From Planctomycetaceae bacterium (GTDB lineage: Bacteria; Planctomycetota; Planctomycetia; Pirellulales; Thermoguttaceae): a stretch of 19,355 nucleotides of DNA. The position numbers and the translations under genes are program-made. Of the stretch, positions 1 through 7,172 are shown in pieces; the stretch's first letter is position 1, and every line of letters starts with the position of its first letter. Location of the stretch: contig JAISNF010000030.1 of NCBI GenBank assembly GCA_031276415.1, forward strand, positions 1-19,355, given 5' to 3'. Below the pieces are notes generated by a model. It did no database searches. It worked only from the letters and a program-made list of their open reading frames with translations, and had not been told where the DNA came from.

Positions 1-1
1 T

Positions 2-1021
2 CCAGAAGATAATTGGAAAGCAAACGAAGTCGGTATTCGGCGCAACGGCGATTATGATGACGGTAATGCTTCTCGTGATTGGTGGTCAGGAACCGCTAGT
101 GCTGGGGAAGATGATTTGATCCGATTGGATATTGATATTATACCAGCATCCGGTATTGAATATCGTCTCAAAACAACCGACTCACAACCAGCAGTTCGGC
201 TGAGGAATAGTAAGTTAAAAGGCGGTAATCCGATTAATACGACAGGAAACGGAACAATAATTGCTTTAGACAAAACGATTTATGCCGAATACATTTCGTC
301 AGGAAATAATCACGTTACATTTGAACTCGTTGCTATCATTTCTGCAACCGGACAGGAATTTTATTCGGAAGAAATCACCTTCAGACCGTTTGAAAGCGTT
401 ACAGATGCATTTGTCGGCGAACATTCCACGGCTGGTGGAAATAATTCAGTAAGTCAATGGGTTCGCAATCAACTACTAGATGGATATGATGTTCATGTGT
501 TTGATGATGGACACGATTGGTGGCAATCTGATGATTGTGATGAATGGGGGGAAGGTCCCGCCCTTGATGAAATTGCTAACGCGATCAACAATCGTGGAGT
601 AACACAAATTGCACTTGTTGGTTATAGTCATGGCGGAGGTTCTGTTTATAATCTTTCCAAGAGATTATATTATGATGGTCAAACCACAATGTGGTATGGA
701 GTTAACCGTACACAAGAAGATAAAATCAATAACAATAAAACGTATACGGTCTCGTTTACTTCATACATTGATGCAATTGAGAACTACCAATATACTTCTG
801 GCGATCCGGAAATTAGAAAGCCCTTATCAAGTAATTACCACCTTAATCAATATCAAACTAATGGTTTGTTATACGTTGGAGGATCCACTATCGGAGGAGG
901 GATTATCATCAATGTGAATCGAACAAATCAATTACCGACATTATATCATATGACAATAATTGATGATTATACTGTTTTGTTTCTTTTGACGTTTGAGTTT
1001 CAATCACAAACGATACGATAA
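2..1021 (+). CDS. C-terminal part of a large alpha/beta-hydrolase-like protein (5' end outside window)
   Basis: The reading frame is open from the first bases of the window, so the true start lies upstream and this is a 5'-partial gene; the ATG-like codons inside are not needed as starts. The first ~130 visible residues are Asp/Gly/Thr-rich and look like a beta-rich extracellular segment (WWSG, DDLIRLDIDI). The last ~200 residues resemble an alpha/beta hydrolase: a QIALVGYSHGGG nucleophile elbow puts the candidate catalytic Ser at visible residue 209, and YHMTIIDD near the end offers a candidate catalytic His at about 316. The tail after that His (LLTFEFQSQTIR) is short. Substrate cannot be read from the sequence; lipase, esterase or peptidase are all possible. 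Two small membrane-protein genes follow on the same strand. The partial nature is certain, the hydrolase fold is probable. Confidence 0.75.
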   Translation, partial: PEDNWKANEVGIRRNGDYDDGNASRDWWSGTASAGEDDLIRLDIDIIPASGIEYRLKTTDSQPAVRLRNSKLKGGNPINTTGNGTIIALDKTIYAEYISSGNNHVTFELVAIISATGQEFYSEEITFRPFESVTDAFVGEHSTAGGNNSVSQWVRNQLLDGYDVHVFDDGHDWWQSDDCDEWGEGPALDEIANAINNRGVTQIALVGYSHGGGSVYNLSKRLYYDGQTTMWYGVNRTQEDKINNNKTYTVSFTSYIDAIENYQYTSGDPEIRKPLSSNYHLNQYQTNGLLYVGGSTIGGGIIINVNRTNQLPTLYHMTIIDDYTVLFLLTFEFQSQTIR

Positions 1022-1088
1022 TATCATTTTTATTGACTGTCTTTGACTTTATTTAAATTGTAATATCTTTGTTACCTTGTTAGAAACA

Positions 1089-1406
1089 ATGAAAAAATAT
1101 TATCGACCAACAACAGTTTTTTATTTTTTTTTATTTGTTGCAGTTTTCGGACCATTCTCTCCCATTGTTGGAGTTGAAATGTGTGTGGGAGGATATTTTC
1201 CAACACTGGTAGGTTATTTGCAACCGGTTTTCAATTTATGTTATGGAATCATTCCTTTTTCGTTTATGTTTATTGTTCCGTTTTTTGCTGTTCCTGCATC
1301 AATTTATATTATTCTGTACGGAAAATATTACTGGAAATTCATAGGTACTTTGTTGTTATTCATCAATCTTATCGTATGTACATTGATCAGGTTTCATGTA
1401 CTTTAA
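1089..1406 (+). CDS. Small membrane protein, unknown function
   Basis: Predicted protein of 105 residues starting MKKYYRPTTVFYFF, with a positively charged N-terminus followed by about three hydrophobic segments (roughly residues 8-26, 50-75 and 83-101), so it is probably an integral membrane protein. A TTG four codons upstream is also in frame, but the ATG at 1089 gives the more natural Lys-rich start; no clear Shine-Dalgarno sequence is visible for either. It lies 67 bases after the hydrolase-like gene and may be co-transcribed with it. I do not recognise the family. Its layout (aromatic-rich first helix, then an IVP-containing second hydrophobic block) is loosely like that of the next gene, but that similarity is weak. 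Confidence 0.55.
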   Translation: MKKYYRPTTVFYFFLFVAVFGPFSPIVGVEMCVGGYFPTLVGYLQPVFNLCYGIIPFSFMFIVPFFAVPASIYIILYGKYYWKFIGTLLLFINLIVCTLIRFHVL

Positions 1407-1552
1407 AAATCATTGGTCAGGTTCAGATGACAATATAGACCATTCCTCTTTAGGAGTTTTACATTCATCAATCGTTGCAGAAATTAACATTGACACAAAT
1501 TCCGTTGTCCGTAATTTTTTAACAACGCGATTTCGACAGAAAGTCGTTCGAT

Positions 1553-1560
1553 AAAGGAGA
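1553..1560 (+). promoter_or_regulatory. Strong Shine-Dalgarno (AAAGGAGA) fixing the start at 1569
   Basis: AAAGGAGA lies 8 bases before the ATG at 1569. It is one of the few near-consensus ribosome binding sites in this window and supports translation of the small membrane protein that follows. Confidence 0.7.
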
Positions 1561-1568
1561 TAATATCT

Positions 1569-1892
1569 ATGCGTACTTATTATGTAATATTTTCGCCAAT
1601 ATTTTTTTGGCTATGGTTATGCCTGTTTGCCCATGCAGCATTTGGTGGTTTTCCCGGAATTACTATAACAGTTTTTACCGGAACAGTTTGTTGTGGACTG
1701 ATGATAATAGTACCAATTTCCGACATTATACTTGGAAGAAGCGTACTACGGGATTTGTGGTGTTTTCTCAAAGATTATGGATTTATCAAAAGTTTTACCT
1801 TACTCGCTGTTTTGATAGATATTATTATCGTTTGTATTGTTGGTTATATTCTTTTGGATGGATTGTTGTTTAAGATCGCCAGTATTTTTTGA
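1569..1892 (+). CDS. Small membrane protein, unknown function
   Basis: Predicted protein of 107 residues with a strong ribosome binding site. Hydrophobic stretches cover roughly residues 5-24, 30-55 and 75-100, with a polar linker (GRSVLRDLWCFLKDYGF) between the second and third, so three membrane spans are likely. There is no recognisable catalytic motif. It lies 162 bases after another small membrane protein and downstream of a large hydrolase-like protein on the same strand. A role as a membrane partner or protective protein for that hydrolase is possible, but nothing in the sequence proves it. Confidence 0.65.
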   Translation: MRTYYVIFSPIFFWLWLCLFAHAAFGGFPGITITVFTGTVCCGLMIIVPISDIILGRSVLRDLWCFLKDYGFIKSFTLLAVLIDIIIVCIVGYILLDGLLFKIASIF

Positions 1893-2367
1893 TGAACGGA
1901 AAAAATGCGGCGGTTATTCCAAATACATTAAGTATTTTTGAACTCAAGGTATCAAAATAAAATATTTTTCAAGATTCTTTTTACGTTCAATCCCATTGGG
2001 GAAGCGGCGTCAAATTTAGTAATGTTGAAATTACTTCACTATAGTGTTTTTTATTTTATAATGTTTCAATACTTCTATTTTGTACAATATAACCTTTATC
2101 ACTTACCACAAAATAATTGTTAACATTGAGGTATAACCCATGAAAAATATCAACTTCGATCAATGTAATTTAACAGGAGCAGATGTAACTGTCTATTTTT
2201 ATAATTATTATCGTAATGATAAAAAATATTTAGGACATTGTAATTGACTCCACAAAAAATAATTAACCGTTTTATCTAATACAATATCCATCACAATTAC
2301 GACGGGTCTTGTAGGAAATTTACACATTACATTAAATAGTTACAAATTTTAACAACAGGAATGAACT
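1893..2367. other. AT-rich intergenic stretch with only one mini-ORF
   Basis: This 475-base stretch separates the membrane-protein genes from the Cys-rich/nif block. I find no RNA gene, no strong hairpin terminator and no sigma-54-type TGGCAC-N5-TTGC element. A TTG-start frame at 1938-2123 has no family signature and a poor composition. The only item worth keeping is the mini-ORF at 2140-2247. Confidence 0.5.
2140..2247 (+). CDS. Possible 35-residue mini-protein or gene remnant with a pentapeptide-like stretch
   Basis: ATG at 2140 with a GAGG eight bases upstream opens a 35-codon frame ending in TGA. The N-terminal stretch NFDQCNLTGADV resembles the A(D/N)LXX pattern of pentapeptide-repeat proteins; the rest (YFYNYYRNDKKYLGHC) is Tyr/Asn-rich and does not continue the pattern. 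It may be a real small protein, the start of a decayed pentapeptide-repeat gene, or chance. There is no downstream in-frame continuation of the motif. Confidence 0.25.
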   Translation: MKNINFDQCNLTGADVTVYFYNYYRNDKKYLGHCN

Positions 2368-2604
2368 ATGTCGAAAAAATTAGTTGAAACGCGGCGTGAT
2401 TTTATCAAGAAGGCGGCTGTTGTTGTTACGGCTCCTGCAATTGCCGCTGTTGTCAAAAAATCGAAACCGAAACAAGAACGAGCCGCTGTTTCTTGTTCGT
2501 GTAACGGAAAAAATAAAAAGAACGGTATTTGTACGGGCAAAGGTTCCAAAGCCGCTTCATGTTCTTGCGGCGGAACTTGTTCCGGTAAAAAGAAAAAACA
2601 ATAA
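2368..2604 (+). CDS. Tat-signal, cysteine- and lysine-rich small protein upstream of nifEN
   Basis: Predicted 78-residue protein. An AGGA sits seven bases before the ATG. Residues 8-14 read TRRDFIK, close to the twin-arginine S/T-R-R-x-F-L-K consensus, followed by a 14-residue hydrophobic stretch (AAVVVTAPAIAAVV) and then Lys residues. The remainder is very basic and carries six Cys in three groups: SCSC, a single GICTG, and SCSCGGTC. This suggests export of a folded, metal-binding or disulfide-bearing peptide by the Tat pathway, or a membrane-tethered peptide if the signal is not cleaved. It ends 51 bases before nifE on the same strand, so co-transcription is plausible. I do not recognise a named family. 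Small Tat-signal proteins near formate dehydrogenase genes are known, but the Cys pattern here seems different. Function is unknown; metal or Fe-S handling is inference. Confidence 0.7.
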   Translation: MSKKLVETRRDFIKKAAVVVTAPAIAAVVKKSKPKQERAAVSCSCNGKNKKNGICTGKGSKAASCSCGGTCSGKKKKQ

Positions 2605-2655
2605 AAAGAAAATGTAACTAAAAAAAATGTAACTGAATTTTATTTTTATCAACCA

Positions 2656-4026
2656 ATGCTTGAGATATTACAGGAACGCAAACTTCAGGTTTTCGAAAAG
2701 GGAACGGACGATTATGCGATTGAGTGCGGCAAGGCGAGTACAGCCGGTTCGGTCAGTCAGCGTGCTTGTGTATTTTGCGGTTCGCGAGTGGTGCTTTATC
2801 CGATTGCCGATGCGTTACATTTAATTCATGGTCCTATTGGTTGTGCTGCTTACACATGGGATATTCGCGGTTCTTTATCGAGCGGTGCGGAGTTGCATCG
2901 GCTTAGTTTTTCAACGGATATTCACGAAAACGAAGTTATCTACGGCGGTGAAACGAAATTATATTCCGCACTCAACGAATTGATAGAACGTTACAAACCG
3001 GCGGCGGCATTTGTTTATTGTACATGTATTATCGGATTGATTGGCGACGATATTGATGCGGTTTGTTCTCGTGTTCAACGTGAAAAGGGGATTCAGGTTA
3101 TTCCTGTACACTCCGAAGGTTTTAAAGGTACAAAAAAAGACGGTTATCGTGCCGCCTGTGACGCTTTGTTTCGGCTTCTTGGCAAAGATAATGAAACACC
3201 GGTTTCGCCTTATGCAATTAACATTATGGGTGAATTTAATCTCGCCGGTGAAACGTGGATTATCAAAGATTATTATCGCCGAATGGGTGTAGAAATTGCA
3301 ACGTGTTTTACCGGAGACGGACGTGTTGCGGAAATTGGTCGTGCACATCGGGCAAAACTCAATGTTGTTCAATGTTCCGGTTCTATGACTTATCTTGCGA
3401 AAATGATGGAGGAAAAATATGATATTCCGTTTATTCGTGTTTCGTATTTTGGTATTGAAGATATGTCAAAGGCGTTGTATGATGTGGCGGAATATTTTCG
3501 CAACGATAAAATAATGAAACAGACGCAAGATTTAGTACGAAATGAAGTTTCAACACTTTTGCCGCGTCTTGCCGATTATCGGCGTGATCTTGAGGGGCGC
3601 AAAGCGGCAATTTATGTCGGCGGTTCATTCAAAGCGTTTTCACTTGTTAAAGCGTTACGACATCTTGGAATGGAAACGGTGGTTGTCGGTTCTCAAACCG
3701 GTTCACAGGAAGACTACGATTACCTCAAAGAAATAACGCAACAAGGAACTATTATTTGTGACGATAGTAATCCGTTGGAATTATCACGGTTTATATTGGA
3801 AAAAGGAGCCGATCTGCTTATTGGCGGTGTCAAGGAACGTCCCATTGCGTACAAAATGGGAATTGGTTTTTGTGACCATAATCATGAACGAAAAATTGCA
3901 TTAGCGGGATTTGAGGGAATGCTGAATTTTGCAAGAGAAGTTCACGCTACAGTAATGAGTCCGGTTTGGAAATTTTCTCCGGCAAGAATTAAAAACAAAA
4001 AATATTTGCAACAGAATACAGAGTAA
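2656..4026 (+). CDS. nifE: Nitrogenase FeMo-cofactor scaffold protein NifE
   Basis: NifE pairs with NifN to form the cytoplasmic scaffold on which the NifB product matures to FeMo-cofactor before transfer to NifDK. The 456 residues fit the family length. Cluster-binding cysteines are visible: Cys38 and/or Cys41 (RACVFCGS), Cys63 (HGPIGCAAYTW) and Cys124 (YCTCIIGLIGDD) correspond to the NifEN [4Fe-4S] ligands, and Cys240 (NVVQCSGSM) corresponds to the Cys250 precursor ligand in Azotobacter. The C-terminal block (GGVKERPIAYKMGIG, CDHNHERK, AGFEGMLNFAREV, MSPVWKF) is typical of NifE from anaerobes and not of NifD, whose FeMo-co His region is absent. The N-terminus (MLEILQERK) matches the usual NifE start although no clear Shine-Dalgarno is present. 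nifN follows after 101 bases. nifHDK and nifB are not in the window, so they must be elsewhere if the pathway works. Confidence 0.95.
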   Translation: MLEILQERKLQVFEKGTDDYAIECGKASTAGSVSQRACVFCGSRVVLYPIADALHLIHGPIGCAAYTWDIRGSLSSGAELHRLSFSTDIHENEVIYGGETKLYSALNELIERYKPAAAFVYCTCIIGLIGDDIDAVCSRVQREKGIQVIPVHSEGFKGTKKDGYRAACDALFRLLGKDNETPVSPYAINIMGEFNLAGETWIIKDYYRRMGVEIATCFTGDGRVAEIGRAHRAKLNVVQCSGSMTYLAKMMEEKYDIPFIRVSYFGIEDMSKALYDVAEYFRNDKIMKQTQDLVRNEVSTLLPRLADYRRDLEGRKAAIYVGGSFKAFSLVKALRHLGMETVVVGSQTGSQEDYDYLKEITQQGTIICDDSNPLELSRFILEKGADLLIGGVKERPIAYKMGIGFCDHNHERKIALAGFEGMLNFAREVHATVMSPVWKFSPARIKNKKYLQQNTE

Positions 4027-4041
4027 TCATACAGAGTAATC
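4016..4041 (+). repeat. Perfect 13-base tandem duplication at the nifE stop codon
   Basis: ATACAGAGTAATC occurs twice back to back (4016-4028 and 4029-4041). The nifE stop codon lies in the first copy. It looks like a small slippage duplication; no function is evident. Confidence 0.8.
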
Positions 4042-4127
4042 TTGTTGCATTTATAATTTTCTTAACAAAAACGACACAATAAATCATGATGCAATAAACC
4101 GTTGCAAATATAAATATAGATACGAAT

Positions 4128-5432
4128 ATGATTACTGCCGGAAATAAATTGACGGAAACAACTTCTTTTGTTTCAACTCGTAACGCTTGCAAACTTTGTT
4201 CGCCGTTGGGAGCGTGTATTGTGATGCGCGGAATGGAGGGATGTATTCCGTTGATTCACGGTTCTCAAGGATGTTCGACATATATTCGCCGTTACGGAAT
4301 TAGTCATTTTCGGGAACCGATTGATATTGCGTCTTCAAATTTTGTTGAAGCCACAGCGATTTTCGGCGGCAAGGAAAATCTTTTTCATGCGTTGGATAAC
4401 GTTACAAAACAATATCAACCGCTTGCTATTGGAATTACTTCGACTTGCCTTTCGGAAACTATTGGCGAAAATGTTCCGATGTATCTTCATGAATACCAAA
4501 TAAATCGAACAAAATTACCGGTTCTCTTTTATGCGTCAACACCAAGTTATCGCGGAACACATATTGACGGTTATCATGAAGCGGTTTACGCTGCCGTAGA
4601 AACCATTACGAAAAAAAATATTGTACCGAAAAAGACAAAACGAATCAATTTGATTTCCGGTTTTGTTTCTTCGGCGGATTTACGGGAATTGCACGAAATT
4701 CTCATTTCCTACCAAATTCCGTACACTTTATTGCCGGATTATTCGGAATCACTTGACGGCGGGGCTTGGGAGGATTATCAGAAATTGCCGCAAGGCGGTA
4801 CAACAATTGATGATATTGCCGCAATGCCGGAAGCGTCCGGCACGATTTATCTTAGTACATCTGTTAATTCTTCCAGAAATGCCGCTTTATTTCTTCGCGA
4901 TTATTTTGGTGTTCCTGCAACGAATATTAATTTGCCGGTTGGTATTGAGAACACTGACATTTTTTTTGAAACGCTTAATCATATAACGGGACAAAAAACG
5001 CCTGTCGTTTGGGAAAAACATCGTAGCCGGCTTATTGACGCTTATTTTGACGGTCATAAATATTGTTCGGGAAAACGGGCTATTTTATATGGAGATGCGG
5101 ATTTTGTTGTTGCGATGAAATTGTTTCTTGAAGAGATTGGCGTTGTTCCTGTTCTGGCTGCTGACGGAGCGGAGATGGATTTTGCAACGATTTTAGAGAC
5201 ATCGGCGGGACTGAATCCTGATTTTGTAATTGGTAACAGTAAAGGTGTTTATTTGTCACGGCAATTAGGAATACCGTTGGTTCGTTGCGGTTTTCCGATT
5301 CATGATCGAATCGGCGGTCACCGGATTTTGCATCTTGGTTATCGCGGAACGCTGAATCTTTTTGAACGAATTTGTAACACTTTAATGGAAGCCAAACAAA
5401 ACGCCGCTCCAAGCGGATGGACTTATATTTAA
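4128..5432 (+). CDS. nifN: Nitrogenase FeMo-cofactor scaffold protein NifN
   Basis: Partner of NifE in the cofactor maturation scaffold; 434 residues, a normal family length. The N-terminal NACKLCSPLGAC (Cys21, Cys24, Cys30) and the HGSQGCSTYIRRY segment (Cys49, equivalent to the NifN cluster-ligand Cys44 of Azotobacter) are followed by HFREPIDIASSNF, TSTCLSETIGENVP and, near the end, IGNSKGVYLSRQLGIP and VRCGFPIHDRIGGHR, all NifN hallmarks. It lacks the P-cluster environment expected of NifK. It lies 101 bases after nifE; the gap is AT-rich with no terminator seen, so the pair is probably one transcript. No Shine-Dalgarno is obvious before the ATG, as for several genes here. No nifB or other nif gene follows. 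Confidence 0.95.
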   Translation: MITAGNKLTETTSFVSTRNACKLCSPLGACIVMRGMEGCIPLIHGSQGCSTYIRRYGISHFREPIDIASSNFVEATAIFGGKENLFHALDNVTKQYQPLAIGITSTCLSETIGENVPMYLHEYQINRTKLPVLFYASTPSYRGTHIDGYHEAVYAAVETITKKNIVPKKTKRINLISGFVSSADLRELHEILISYQIPYTLLPDYSESLDGGAWEDYQKLPQGGTTIDDIAAMPEASGTIYLSTSVNSSRNAALFLRDYFGVPATNINLPVGIENTDIFFETLNHITGQKTPVVWEKHRSRLIDAYFDGHKYCSGKRAILYGDADFVVAMKLFLEEIGVVPVLAADGAEMDFATILETSAGLNPDFVIGNSKGVYLSRQLGIPLVRCGFPIHDRIGGHRILHLGYRGTLNLFERICNTLMEAKQNAAPSGWTYI

Positions 5433-5578
5433 CGGATTCACAATTTCCTGTTAGTAATTCGGTGTTTTTATTATTAACTTTTTTATTTGTTTACGAAAAT
5501 CGGAAAAACATAAACATAAAAATAAAATACTAAATTATTGGCAAGTAGAAATATCGTTTATCCCAATGAAACAATAAT

Positions 5579-5847
5579 GGTAACTTCTAAATAACTGACT
5601 TTTTATTTAAGCACAGATTATTTAACCACAGAGAACACAAAGTTCACAGAGAGGAGATTTTAAAAATATTGTTTTAAAAAATTATATCCTTAAAAATAAG
5701 GACTTGTAAATATTTTTCGTCTAAAAAAGTAATTTTTTAGAAGTTGCCATTAAATAACATTTCGATTACAATTAAAAATTCCTCTGCGTTCTCTGTGTCC
5801 TCTGTGGTTAATAAAAAATAATTTGTGGTTTTTAGAAGTTCCCTAAT
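5579..5847. repeat. Palindromic intergenic repeat family 1, copy A
   Basis: Left arm 5624-5653 (AACCACAGAGAACACAAAG...) and right arm 5780-5810 (...TGTCCTCTGTGGTTA) are long imperfect inverted repeats. Outer ends carry GGTAACTTCTAAA (5579 on) and TTTAGAAGTTCCCTAAT (to 5847). The interior contains the same ATCCTTAAAAATAAGGACTT segment as copy D, but lacks the GATCAAAAGTCA segment seen in the other copies, so it looks like a copy-D type element with an internal deletion. It lies downstream of nifN. Confidence 0.8.
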
Positions 5848-6492
5848 ATTAACATCTTGTAGTTTGGGAAAAAATATCATTTAACCTAAGTTCCATATTC
5901 ATAAAAATAATTGAAAAATTTGAAAAAACTGAAAAAAATTTGAGGCAAAATGTTGTAAAATCAATTATCTATTTTTCTTATCTTTTGTAAATTATCAAAA
6001 ATTTTTATTGAATTAACCGGAGAGACATGTTTTACTCACTTTTGTTTTGCAAAACTCAACGACAACGAAAAAAACATTTTTGACATACAAAAAATTTCTT
6101 TGTAAAATTTCAATGTGTGTTCATTTGATTACGCTACAAAAAATTGAACAGAAAAAACTTGTGAGGTACTTATTGAGTCTTGCCAGGCTTCGCCCTGTTC
6201 CCAACAACAGAACATCAATGAATTTTAACTCCAATTTCTAATGTAAACATCTCAAAACGATTCGGTAAACTTCGTTTAAACTTTGTATTAAACTTCGTAT
6301 GAAAACCGTTGTCGTGATGATTTTAAAATCGATATAAAATTGTTACATTGATAATGTTTCAATTTAATAACTGCGGAACTTGGATTAATGAACATTAATA
6401 GTTACTGCAAACGAATAGTTCGGGAACTCATTTTTCTTGAACTGTCCGAATAATTTATATTTCGGTTTGTTTTAATTTTTTGAAGTATTCAG
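5848..6492. other. AT-rich region without a convincing gene
   Basis: About 650 bases between the repeat element and the GyrI-like gene. A TTG-start 64-codon frame (6047-6241) and an 18-codon ATG frame with a GGAGAG upstream (6027-6083) have no recognisable content and are not called. A short tandem-like array near 6266-6298 is listed separately. Promoters for the downstream gene are probably here, but no single -35/-10 pair stands out from the AT-rich background. Confidence 0.5.
6266..6298 (+). repeat. Three helically spaced copies of TAAACTTYGT
   Basis: TAAACTTCGT at 6266-6275, TAAACTTTGT at 6277-6286 and TAAACTTCGT at 6289-6298 have start-to-start spacings of 11 and 12 bases, roughly one DNA turn. 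They lie about 195 bases before the GyrI-like gene. This could be a protein-binding array or a chance low-complexity run. Confidence 0.45.
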
Positions 6493-6987
6493 ATGACTCT
6501 AACCACAGATTTTGAGATTACTGTTGTCGATTATCCGGCAAAACTTCTTGCGGGATTTCGTACACAAACGACGATTCCGGCGGCGTCTTATGATTGTTTA
6601 CCGCTCTGGCGAAAATTTTATTCCGAAACAAAAAAATTACCGGATTGGAAACACAAAAAAGCATACGGTATCTTTATCAAAACGAATCAATATATTTCGT
6701 TTGATTTTTGGACTGCTTCGGAAATTACGCCTGATATTTCTGTTCCTGCGGGAATGGAAGTATTGGAACTGCCTGCCGGTAAATTTGTACGTTGCCTAAT
6801 TCCGATGGCGTCTGATATTTTGATGGCGTATCATACTGTTTACAGTACGTGGATTCAGTCGCAAAACGATTACGATATTGATATGGAATCCGCTTGTTTC
6901 GAACTTTATCCGCCAAAATGGACATTAAACGATGCCTTCGATCTCTTTGTGCCGTTGAAAAATCGGGAACCAAACACTACTGATTAA
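6493..6987 (+). CDS. GyrI-like / AraC-type effector-binding domain protein
   Basis: The 164-residue protein matches the stand-alone GyrI-like small-molecule-binding fold: it begins with FEITVVDYPAKLLAGFR (the usual first strand), has a central SYDCLPLWRKFY helix, a KAYGIFIK strand, the core strand pair PAGMEVLELPAGKFVRC, and an acidic C-terminal strand FELYPPKW. It has no helix-turn-helix, so it is not itself an AraC- or MerR-type DNA-binding regulator. Such proteins bind or hydrolyse small hydrophobic compounds or interact with partners such as gyrase; the ligand here is unknown. It stands alone between two long non-coding stretches. The start is the first ATG consistent with the conserved first strand. 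Confidence 0.75.
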   Translation: MTLTTDFEITVVDYPAKLLAGFRTQTTIPAASYDCLPLWRKFYSETKKLPDWKHKKAYGIFIKTNQYISFDFWTASEITPDISVPAGMEVLELPAGKFVRCLIPMASDILMAYHTVYSTWIQSQNDYDIDMESACFELYPPKWTLNDAFDLFVPLKNREPNTTD

Positions 6988-7172
6988 ACGTAACTTTCTG
7001 CTTTATCAATTACAAAAACGATCGCATCTAACGAACAAATTGATAGTTACTCACCCCTCTTGATTTCAAACTTCTAAACTGCTATAAATTGTTGTCAGCG
7101 TCTGATAATACCGTGATTGATTCGTATTGCGGTTATTTGTTTGATCATTTTTTTAACGTTTAAAGAAAGTCT

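Noticed and set aside
1938..2123. 61-codon frame before the Cys-rich gene
   Set aside because: TTG start, Phe/Tyr-rich as expected from AT-rich non-coding DNA, and no motif.
2248..2655. Sigma-54 promoter for the nif block
   Set aside because: No TGGCAC-N5-TTGC match was seen upstream of the Cys-rich gene or nifE.
2656..5432. The pair being nifDK, chlorophyllide/protochlorophyllide reductase subunits or another nitrogenase-like enzyme
   Set aside because: The Cys pattern and C-terminal blocks match NifE and NifN specifically, and the NifD FeMo-cofactor His region is missing.
6183..6196. CAGG-CTTCGC-CCTG as a terminator or RNA hairpin
   Set aside because: Only four pairs and no T-run; too weak.
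6047..6241. 64-codon frame in the gap after nifN
   Set aside because: It needs a TTG start, has no ribosome binding site and no recognisable protein features.
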